This document shows positions 33,670 to 42,746 of a DNA stretch of 64,000 nucleotides, piece after piece (the first letter of the stretch is position 1; each line of letters begins with the position of its first letter). The notes under the pieces are model-generated. The model ran no database searches, was not told where the DNA came from, and saw nothing but the letters and a program-made list of their open reading frames with translations. This stretch comes from Owenia fusiformis (lineage: Eukaryota > Annelida > Polychaeta > Sabellida > Oweniidae): contig CAIIXF020000069.1 of the NCBI GenBank assembly GCA_903813345.2, positions 64,001-128,000 of the forward strand, given 5' to 3'. The position numbers and the translations under genes were made by a program.

Positions 33670-34030
33670 CACGCCCGGTGATCATACAAAATGGATGGAG
33701 GGAGGGTAGGCGATTTCTGCAAGAAAACTCAACAAATTTGGAAGATTAATTTTTTTCAAGATAAAATTTACAACTGAATTGCCAAATGAATAGGCGCAGT
33801 GCATGGCAAAATATGTAAGGTCTTCTAGTATTTTTTTGAACTGATACGCTTCTAAGATATGAGATCTATTATAAAAGGCGCATCATCATCATCATCATCA
33901 ACGTGCAAAAGTCAATGTTTTTGCTATAAATCAGGCAACAATGGTCTACACGACCTGTAATAAGGTATGAGGGGCGTTATTATCACAACGCTGACATTGC
34001 TCACTTTTTAAAGTTGTTTCAATGCGTTAT
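33670..34030 (+). repeat. F-family fold-back, left arm only (F1)
   Basis: Starts CACGCCCGGTGATCATACAA, followed by the G-rich GGATGGAGGGAGGG and the arm body (CTCAACAAATTTGGAAGATT; GCTATAAATCAGGCAACAATGG; TGACATTGCTCACTTTTTAA). The matching right arm is missing. A (CAT)n run of 19 bp at 33883-33901 interrupts it. Confidence 0.75.
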
Positions 34031-34120
34031 ATGTAAATGGGCGTGTGGAAGGCCCGTGGGTGGCAATAAAATAACTCGAACTTCAAATTAAAATATATAT
34101 AAAATAGTATATTTCAAACT

Positions 34121-34724
34121 TCAATGTTCAAAATACAATGTTCTGTAATGTACAACATGAACTCTTACAACAACTACTGACAAGCCAACACCCAATGCAA
34201 ACTCAGCTACATGTGAGTGAGAAAGACCATATAAGGGAACAATAGATATATAAAACTGACACAGCTTGCATAGTTGAATAACTGGTTTCAATAAAAGGTG
34301 AAAAGTGAACATGGTATTAAAAGAGTAAAACTGCAAACAACCATCTTAGGGACCTGTTATATTGAGATGAATAGGGATTGATTAATATGAACAGTAATAA
34401 TATAAAATGTGAAAATGACCATGTTACATATACAAAAAATAACCCCATTGTTACAAAATCACAAAATGAAAGTGAAATATCTATTCTTGTATTGCATTTT
34501 CGTTCACTGGACATATTTTAATTTGCATTGCTATTAGATACATTTTAAGGGTGATATGAAAATTGAACCACGAAAACAGATGTACTTTAAGTTAAAGGCA
34601 ACTTTCTACCATATCCGCCATGCTATCTGACCCGAACGAGCCACCTTGTGGTGAGATTGGTAACTACCTGCTCGCATCTGCGTTATTACGCAGAGACATA
34701 AACGTATACACAAGGAAACGATAG
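34121..34724. other. Loop sequence, nothing recognised
   Basis: Short ORFs only. A GCGTTATTACGCAG near 34680 recurs in part at 39550 (GTTATTACGCAG). Confidence 0.45.
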
Positions 34725-36130
34725 GAGCTAACCTATTTTATCTCTGTATACATTTTAACTTTAATACATCGTTACAAAAAAATACAAAATACCTGTATAT
34801 TGATTTTTTGACCTTGACCGATTCTTGAATTGAATCGAATTTGTCCAAAGGTCTTGAAACGTAAAATACCTAAGTATTTATCTTTGACCTTGGGATGGCC
34901 TTGTACAAGAAACATTAATGTTGACCTCGGTTCATCTAATCATAATTCGCCAAGGGCCTTAGTATCATCAAACGCCAAATACCTAGACATTGATAGTTTA
35001 CCTTTGAATGAACTTAGGTCTGACCTTCGGAGACCAACTTACTAAGGTTAAATGGTGTAGAAGGAGATATCCCGACAGACAGACAGACAAAATGACAGAC
35101 AGAACAAACATGCTTTTATAGTAGGTCTCGACATCTCCTTTTGCCCTTGATGGGCCAGTGAGCGTTCTACCAAGGTCAGAGGTCAAAGTCATTCTAGGTT
35201 AAAGGCAGAATCAGATATATGGAGGTGACAAAATTACAAGCAACATGTACAATTGACGTACTTATCTATTCCTTACAATCTCAAATACAATATCTCACAA
35301 AATATTTACGATATGTTAGAAATTGATGAAGTTATAATAGATTAAAAGTGCAAAATTGTAAATAATAAGTAACCATTCTTATAGAAGAAATATACAAAAT
35401 TCATTGTTGTAAACTCTTTAGTTTTCCTGAAATAAAGTGTGCAGTTTTGGGATTTTTAGATAATAGACATGAAAAGGAATGACATAAGCCAGAAATATTC
35501 TAAAATTGAAACAATTTTTTGTTAGACTGCTTGCTAGATCCGATTCTCTCTTTAAAATGTCAATATCTAGGTTTACGCGTTTTTTACCCTTGGTCTGAGA
35601 TTCGACCCTTGATGAGGCATGATTAGGTGACCTGAAGTCAAGGTCATTCCTATGTAAAATATCAATATCTATGTATTTGGTGATTTAAAGTCCTTTGGGC
35701 TGCTGTGACCCTTGGCAACCAACGATTAGGTGAACTGAGTTCAAGGCCAATGTAACTGGGTCAAGTTTGTTTCAAGATCAAAAATAATATCTATTATAGT
35801 AAGTATTTGGCGTTGAAAGGACCTAGAGGGCTACAATGACCCTTGACGACACATGATTAGGTGACCTAAGGTCAAAGTCATTGTGTATTGGCCAACGTTA
35901 TTTCAAGGTCACATCTAGGTACTAGTATCTGGCGTTTCACGAGGTTTCAACAAGTTCATCTCAATTCAAAAATCAGTCAAAGTCAAGTTATCAATACAGG
36001 TATTTTGCATTTTATGGAGGCTGCTGCTATATGGGTACCTTCGTGATCCACTCGAACATGTAGATTTCTAGTATTTGTAAAGATGTATAAAAGTTAAAAT
36101 GTATACTTTCCATGAGCTCCTACCGTTGGA
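34725..36130. repeat. Fold-back with internal GACCTTG-rich tandem repeats
   Basis: Outer arms: GTATACATTTTAACTTTAAT then ACATCGTTACAAA near 34755 is mirrored by TTTGTAAAGATGTATAAAAG then TTAAAATGTATAC near 36075; AAAATACCTGTAT at 34787 is mirrored at 35994. The interior repeats a unit with GGTGACCT(G/A)A(G/A)GTCAA(G/A)GTCATT about four times (35630-35890), and a CAGA microsatellite sits at 35073-35092. A dispersed repeat copy occupies 35210-35535. Confidence 0.65.
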
Positions 36131-36204
36131 TTTAAATAAGGAGTATGATTTTAAAATTGGCTAGGTCGTGGTTAAGCAACAATAGTATGTTCGAAATAGC
36201 GCTG

Positions 36205-36325
36205 TGTAATGCCTGGATCACATTTGCTGCGAGTATTTTGTTCAAAATTGAATACATTTCTGAACACAATACTCAATCGGCCGGGCGCCGTAGTGAAAAT
36301 CGGAGCAAATGTGACCAAGACATAA
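36205..36325. repeat. Interrupted short palindrome
   Basis: GGATCACATTTGCT ... GAGTATTTTGTTC is mirrored by GAACACAATACTC ... AGCAAATGTGACC, with a GC-rich insertion (CGGCCGGGCGCCG) in one arm. Resembles a small MITE. Confidence 0.5.
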
Positions 36326-36717
36326 AACAATTGAATAATACTGTATCAGTTTCACATTTACAGCGGTCAAAAGCATTTACAAAAAACCGCCAGAGTTGGC
36401 AATCATATAAAATGAAACCAATCCCACTGTGATTCATAGAAATAACTAATTTACTGCATTGAGTTCAATGTTATAACCATGTCGATTTACATAAGTGTCC
36501 GATTCATTGTACCAAATGTAAACCTTGACTGTTCTCCAGAAAACAATAAGCTGACATATATCATATTTTACATTTTAATACAACTGAAAAGATAATAAAT
36601 GTTTTAATATAAAGTTGACGTAGTTATAAATGTTTTCAGCGTAAAATCAAAGCACAACCATATAATTAAAAAAAATTACGCTGGGATTCCAACTGGACAC
36701 AACTGACGAGTTGTATT

Positions 36718-37481
36718 TAAGGTCTCATGGAAGTTAACAGGAAATGACAAAACAAAAAATGACAAAGCCATGCTGGATTTTGAAAATTTTTTGAACCAAG
36801 ATAACAGAGTTCTGTTTGGACCTCCAGTCAGTTTAACTAGTTCCAAATATCATTTACATGACCAGGAACACAATTGAAATGGTCAGAATGACCATAAACA
36901 TGATAAAATAACCTTTTTAGCCCTCTGAAAATGTGACTGAAAAATAGCTAAAAGTAGGTGCTCAGGAAAGGTCAATGAACAGAATCTTTTAATTTTTTCA
37001 GAAAATGTGTCCAATATATTGCTCTAAATGACACAATCTTTAAAATTTTAAAAAATCGTCTGAAACAATAATGGCTGTAGTAAAAAGGAAAATAGATTGA
37101 TTTTCAATTCAGTTTTTTTCAATTTTTTCTTTTTCTAAGAATGATATCAAATTTTTTTGAATTGTATCATTTAGAGCAATATATTGGGCACATTTTCTGA
37201 AAAAGTCAAAATATTCTGTTCAGTGACTTTTCCTGAGCACCTACTCTTAGCTATTTTTTAGTCACATTTTCAGAGGGCTGAAAAGGTTATTCTATCATGT
37301 TTATGGTCATTCTGACCATTTCAACTGTGTTCCCGGTCATGTAAATGATATGTGGAACTAGTTAAACTGACTGGAGGTCCAAACAGAACTCTGTTATCTT
37401 GGTTCAAAAAATTTTCAAAATCCAGCATGGCTTTGTCATTTTTTGTTTTGTCATTTCCTGTTAACTTCCATGAGACCTTAA
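36718..37481. mobile_element. Near-perfect palindromic element (about 330-bp arms, 100-bp loop)
   Basis: TAAGGTCTCATGGAAGTTAA at 36718 is mirrored by TTAACTTCCATGAGACCTTA ending at 37481, and the match continues inward through GGTCAGAATGACCATAAACA and AATATATTGCTCTAAATGA. It is so close to symmetric that it would extrude as a hairpin. One arm plus loop edge recurs at 40440-40737. Confidence 0.85.
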
Positions 37482-37489
37482 GGTGGCCT

Positions 37490-38160
37490 AAAGTGCTGCT
37501 TATTTTTTCGTGAAGCCACTCAGTAAAATTACGATTTCTCTACACCCTGATGTTCAATCAACATCATTCGAGTATCTATATGTTCCTGACACGTTCGGGC
37601 ATCCGGTTATGACAACGTCTACCCAATGTTTGCACGAGAAATTGACGTAATTCATGACTGAAATCGGGAAGACAAAAATATGTGATATTCTTTCAGAATT
37701 GTTTATAATAATTATCTACAAAAACGTTCCCGAGACACAATCCATTTAGGTAGGGTTTGTTTTAAAGTCGAAAAGCCCCAATAAGACAATACAAACCCAG
37801 ATTAAACCCAGAAGAATGCAGATTTCATGTAATGATTTACGTTCGTGTAAACAAGTAAAGTACATATAATCCCCATATAAAACACTGGCCTACGTGACAT
37901 GTTCAAATTGAAATATAGAAAATTTTCAACATAGCATTTGCTTCCGTGTCCTGTATGCCCCTATACCTGCTTAATAAGGCAATGTATCTTCAAATAAAAC
38001 CTTAGCCAAGTAGATTAGAGTCTCTGGAACACTTTTGTAAATAGTTTTCACAAGCAATTTTATTCCCGAACGCCCAAACGTGTCAGGAACACATATATAT
38101 TTGAATGATATTGATTGGACATCAGGTTGCAGAGAAATCGTATTTTTACTGAGTGGATTG
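37490..38160. other. Loop sequence, nothing recognised
   Basis: Contains inverted ATATGTTCCTGACACGTTCG near 37579 and CAAACGTGTCAGGAACACAT near 38076 (with CATCATTCGAGTAT / ATTTGAATGATATTGATTG), so it may itself be another fold-back of about 560 bp. No gene. Confidence 0.5.
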
Positions 38161-38278
38161 TTGAATTTCATAGATCTAGAGGCCCTTCAGGAGTGGAAAA
38201 CCTTAAATTATCGGAGATTAATGTTTCCAAACTGTTTTCAACCTACACCTTGCTCCTTTGTGTCGTATTTAATAAAAC

Positions 38279-38353
38279 AAAAATAGAATATCACGGAGGG
38301 ATACGAACCACTCACCTGGGACTTGGTTATTCACTAGCGCCATAGGCGTTCTA
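38279..38353 (-). ncRNA. tRNA-like Pol III unit 2, right arm
   Basis: Mirror copy of the left-arm unit 2: B box (reverse complement GGATACGAACC, 38299-38309), A box (CACTAGCGCCA, 38332-38342), terminator A5 at 38279-38283. Both boxes are unchanged relative to the left arm. Confidence 0.5.
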
Positions 38354-38460
38354 CTATTCTGGATACAACTGACGAGTCGTATTTAAGTGGAGACAAAAGT
38401 GAGGATCATTTTGAATTGACGCTCGGTATAAATATATGATACTTTTGTTCTTTCATATCA

Positions 38461-38543
38461 GTAGCTCGTTGGCCTCATGGTTAGCGTGCCTGGCTTCCAT
38501 TGTCTAGGTTAGTTGATCGAGACCCGTTCATGTCGAACTTTTT
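38461..38543 (+). ncRNA. tRNA-like Pol III unit 1, right arm
   Basis: Mirror copy of the left-arm unit 1: TGGCCTCATGG (38470-38480), GATCGAGACCC (38515-38525), TTTTT at 38539-38543. Confidence 0.5.
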
Positions 38544-39337
38544 GATTTGCTTGTTGTCATGATATAATAAGTAGGGCAAAATCCAGAAAAAGTAGATCAA
38601 AAATACTCCAATGGAGTATAAAATTGTCACCAGGATTCCGGAATGAGACGAATGTTAACTCGTGAAATCTCGGTAGATAAAGTAGGTCAGAAAATCCGGA
38701 TTAATCCGAACAAGGTTCGGGAATTTCCGTCATAAGAAGTAGGTCAAAAATACTCCAATGGAGTATAAAATTGTCACCAGGATTCCGAAATACGACGAAT
38801 CGAATCGGCAAACTTCGGTACAATAATGAAGTGCATAAAAACCGAAATGATCCGAACAACGTTCGGATGAAATCGTGAAACAGGTGTCAGGGGCTTCCCC
38901 TCATCTTTCCCGACATGGTTCTAAAAGCCTTATATGGATCTATCACGTGACATTCAAAATGACGTTCCTATATGGTTATATGGGCCTTATATGGATCTTT
39001 CGAACACGTGACCTAATACCAAATCAAAATCAAAATTTTACCTTGACCATTGGATGGGATTTCATAGAAAATATCAAAGAAAACATATTCTCGTGATCCT
39101 TAAGTCACTTAAATTCGATCATTTTATCTTCACCCCTTGATGGAATTTTATGAAAGAAGTTATGAAAACACATCATCATGTAAGGGTTTTCACCTAAATT
39201 AGCTCTTTTTATCTTGACCCTTCAATTGAATTTCATTGAAAAATGTTTCATGAAAAATATCATCATGTTATGATTTGTATTTAAATAAGACCGTTTCATC
39301 TAAATACTTGCTGGATAATATTTCATAAAAAATGCAC

Positions 39338-39820
39338 AAAATATTTCGTTTTGAAGGGGTGTATATTGAACATTTCGTGCAATACAAAATAGTTCACGGT
39401 TTTCCTAAATGCATGCGACTTGACTGTCTCCTTGCTTCCATAATCATAATTGACCAGTTGGTCTGTTGGCAGTCGTCTCGGGTGCGTCAGGTCGCTGGCT
39501 TGATTCCTGAATGAATACATCTGTTTTGTACTTTTTAGGTTTGAGGCTAGCTTGTTATTACGCAGAAATAAACGAGGATCTGAGGACCTATAGCCACATA
39601 ATGTCTGTTTTTTAAAAAAGGTAAAATTATGTGTATCTTCACATTCAGTTTTCGATACACGTGTGGCACATTTTGGTTATCTTGAGATGTAGCATTTCAC
39701 AGTCCGTCATTATACAGTACATACGGTACACTCCCCTCCATAAGTTGGCAACCTTAGCTCCCCATTGAAGAACTTGTTAAAGCCTCTTTACCTTTGAATT
39801 TTTATTTACTTAACCTGCGA
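39338..39820. other. Flank of the long fold-back, nothing firm
   Basis: A weak tRNA-like stretch (GTTGGCAGTCG ... GGCTTGATTCC, 39460-39505) was considered but both boxes are poor. No gene. Confidence 0.4.
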
Positions 39821-39825
39821 TGAAA

Positions 39826-40432
39826 ATACTTATACTGTTGATGGAAACGTAATTTGACTTTATTTCGAATACCTCCAAATTTTCTAAATTTTTTCCTCAA
39901 TTACAATAAATCGAATATTGATGATAAATTTAATGAATTTTTGAAAATCGACATTCCCATGTTAACCAATGGGAAATGGTAGGTTTGCCCCAAGTCATAT
40001 GACAAGTCATATGACAGAATATCCATCCATCCGAGTCCTTGCAAAAAATACGAGTTAGGTAGGCAATTGAATTTGCTTACTTTATTTAACAAAAAATTGA
40101 TATGTTTCTCCATGTTCAACAAAGTTATGGGGCTTTAAAGTTTTTCAAAAAACCATCATCAAATAAACTAAACACTTAGTGTTCAAAAAGTTAGACAATT
40201 CAATTTTCTATATAAAAAAATGTTTTGCTGTATCTTTTACTTAAAAGATATCCTGATTTCTGATTTGCCCCGAACCCCCCATTTCCCATTGGATTTCATG
40301 GGGATCACGATTTTCAAAAATTCATCAAATTTATCATCAATTTTCGACCTATTGTAATTTAGGAAAAAATTGAGAAAATTTGGAGGTATTGGAAAAAAAG
40401 TCAAATTACGTTTCCATCAACAGTATAAGTTG
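39826..40432. mobile_element. Fold-back element with about 165-bp arms
   Basis: ATACTGTTGATGGAAACGTA at about 39832 pairs with TACGTTTCCATCAACAGTAT ending near 40428; the arms continue through CTCCAAATTTTCT and ACCAATGGGAAATGG / CCATTTCCCATTGG. No coding capacity. Confidence 0.75.
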
Positions 40433-40439
40433 AGTTAGA

Positions 40440-40737
40440 GCATTATATTGGGCACATTTTCTGAAAAATTCAAAAGATTCTGTTCAATGACCTTCCCTAA
40501 CTCCTACTTTAAGCTTTTTTTCAGTCACACTTTCAAAGGGCTAAAAAGGTTATTTCATCATGTTTAAGGTCATTCTGACCATGCACATTGTTATCCTGGT
40601 CATGTAATTGATATGTGGAAATAGTTAAATTGACTGGAGGTCAAACCAGAATTCAGTTATCTTTGTTCAAAAAATGTCTAAAAATGAAAAAGAATTTGTG
40701 ACTTCCTGTTTCGTCATTTCCTGTTAACTTCCATGGC
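40440..40737. repeat. Half copy of the 36.7-kb palindrome
   Basis: One arm: GGGCACATTTTCTGAAAAA, GGTCATTCTGACCAT, TGACTGGAGGTC, TCATTTCCTGTTAACTTCCA followed by TG. It runs directly into the transposase fragment at 40741. Confidence 0.75.
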
Positions 40738-40740
40738 ACG

Positions 40741-41234
40741 TTAATTTGGTATATCAACCAGCATCCATAATACAAATGACATCATTTTCGTTTCAAAACG
40801 GTCTTTCAAAAACAGAAACAGATGTTCAATATGTCTTCCATTTTGATCAATGATAGCCCCCAATATTGGCCTAAAGTGATGAGTAACATCATTGATATGC
40901 TGTTTAGACAGTGAATTCCACTTCTGAACAATTGTGTCCTTGAGGGACCGAATAGATGTAAGGAATTCATGATACACCAAGTTTGTTGGTTCTCCCCATG
41001 CGTGGTAGTCACAGACGTTTGCCATGGCATCCGGTGATCTGGGGTGGGGGCAGTGTTAGGGCTTATTAATTGAGGCACATTCTCATTTAAATATTTTACT
41101 GTCTTGTGGGATCTATGGCTTGAGGTCCCATCTTGTTGGAAAATGTAATGATCAGAATATAAGATCAGGATTAGTCCTCTGTGCAGGACATATTGATTCA
41201 TCACCCTTAATAACTGCCCCTCCAACCAGATCAC
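40741..41234 (-). pseudogene. Tc1/mariner-type transposase C-terminal half, frameshifted
   Basis: One frame gives YIFQQDGTSSHRSHKTVKYL, NENVPQLISP, matching the FQQDGAPSHTS...WL (second Asp) block. A second frame gives WGEPTNLVYHE, SIRSLKDTIVQKWNSLSKQH, then GAIIDQNGRHIEHLF, the C-terminal helix and the xxxGGHFEH-like end seen in Tc1-like transposases. The third catalytic Asp lies at the frameshift (PNTAPTPDHRMPW / DAMAN). The N-terminal half is missing. Confidence 0.7.
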
Positions 41235-41262
41235 TTGATGCTAACTTCTGCGACTACCACGT

Positions 41263-41574
41263 ATGAGGAGAACTAACTGGGTTGGTGTAAATTACCCCCT
41301 TGCATCTTTTCAGTCCTCTAAGGACAGAATTATTGAGAAGTGGAATTTATTGATTCAAAAGCATTTCAATGATAATATCAACAAGTGTATGCCAAGATTG
41401 AGGGTTATAATTGATCAGAATGGTGGACATATTAAACTTCCGTTTATGTTGACAAAAAACTGGTTTTTGAAAAACCGTTTTGAAACAAAAATGACGTCAT
41501 TTGTATTATGGACGCTGGTTGACAGGCATTATAATAAATTTGCACTTATGATATACCAAATTAAAGATAAGTAA
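41263..41574 (+). pseudogene. Tc1/mariner-type transposase C-terminus, inverted second copy
   Basis: SSKDRIIEKWNLLIQKHFND then LRVIIDQNGGHIKLPF is a diverged copy of the C-terminus at 40741-41025 on the opposite strand; both continue into FETKM(M/T)SFVLW. The two copies are back to back with C-terminal ends pointing outward, so the element is a fold-back built from transposase ends. GGACCACCCTTA near 41662 may be the right terminal repeat. Confidence 0.7.
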
Positions 41575-41754
41575 ATTCCCTATCCACTGGTATGTAATAT
41601 GATATGTTTCAATGACTGATATCAATATTTATTTTTGAAATACGAGTGTCCGATTTTTTGGACCACCCTTACATATACCCAGTAAGTCGTGCATGTAATA
41701 ACGTACGTATCTTGGTGTACAATCATCCACGACATGTTGATATTTATATGTATT

Positions 41755-42746
41755 CACGCCCGGTGATCGTACAAAAATGATGGAGGGGGGGGGATTTGGC
41801 GATTTCTGCAAGAAAACTCAACAAATTTGGAAGATTTATTTTTTCAAGAGAAAATTTACAACTGAATTGCCAAATGAATAGGAGCAGTGCATGGCAAAAT
41901 ATGTTAGGTCATCTAGTATTTTTTTGGAACTGATACCCTTCTAAGATATGAGATCTATTAAAAAAGGCGCATCATCACCAACGTTTTTGCTATAAATCGG
42001 GAAACAATGGTCACAACCTGTAATAAATAGGTATAAGGGAGGTTATTATCACAATACTAATGACATTGCTCACTTTTTAAAGTTAGTTTCCATGAATTTT
42101 ACAAAAAATAATCGAAATAAGTTAATTTGGGATGGAGGGGGGGATAGGATGGAGGGGGGGATCACGTGTATATAAGACATGCTACTTGAATTTATTCTTA
42201 TGACTCCAAATGTTCCCATTTTTCATTCTCCAGAGATATAATATCCAGTTTCTTACTGGGGTACTGAGTCTAGTTTTTTCAAATACACGAGTTCTTGTGA
42301 ATTAGTTCCATCGTAAAGATATATAAATCCCCCCCTCCATCCGACCCCCCCCCTCCATCTCCAATTAAATTTTTCGAAATTTTTCGTATAACGCAGGGAA
42401 ACTAACTTTAAAAAGTAAGCAATGTCATAAGTATTGTGATAATAACATCACTTATACCTATTTATTACAGGTCGTGTAGACCATTGTTGCCAGATTTATA
42501 GCAAAAACATTGACTTTTGCATGTTGGTGATAATGCGCCTTTTTTAATAGATCTCATATCTTAGAAGGTTATCAGTTAAAAAAAATACGAGATGAACTAA
42601 CATATTTTGTCATGCACTGCGCCTATTCATTTGGCAATTCAGTTGTAAATTTTCTCTTGAAAAAAAAATCTTCCAAATTTGTTGAGTTTTCTTGCAGAAA
42701 TCGCCTAATCCCCCCCTCCATCATTTGTGTACGCTCACCAGGCGTG
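41755..42746. mobile_element. F-family fold-back, complete copy (F2)
   Basis: Ends CACGCCCGGTGATCGTACAA and reverse complement GTACGCTCACCAGGCGTG. Arms of about 370-420 bp share CTCAACAAATTTGGAAGATT, GAGATCTATTAAAAAAGGCG, CACTTTTTAAAGTTAG. Next to the loop are G-rich (GGATGGAGGGGGGG, 42121-42163) and C-rich (CCCCCCCCTCCATC, 42331-42358) tracts that are themselves inverted. Confidence 0.85.

Larger units (their letters stand above)
31852..39337. mobile_element. 7.5-kb fold-back element with 1.17-kb arms carrying tRNA-like units
   Basis: The left arm 31852-33019 and right arm 38162-39337 are reverse complements at high identity (over 90 percent by eye) with a few small indels. The arms contain nested palindromes, ATACTCCATTGGAGTAT and CCGAACGTTGTTCGG, a local near-duplication of the AAAATACTCCAATGGAGTAT segment, and two divergent tRNA-like units (see separate entries). 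The right arm ends AAAATGCAC, the left starts GTGCATTTT. The 5.1-kb loop has no transposase; it holds F-family, GACCTTG-type and 36.7-kb fold-backs. No target duplication could be identified. Confidence 0.85.

Noticed and set aside
36145-36432. 95-codon plus-strand ORF
   Set aside because: Covers an interrupted palindrome (36205-36325), so the frame is probably incidental.
39440-39520. Third type of tRNA-like sequence beside the long fold-back
   Set aside because: Only a weak B-box resemblance (GGCTTGATTCC), a poor A box and no T-run at the right distance.
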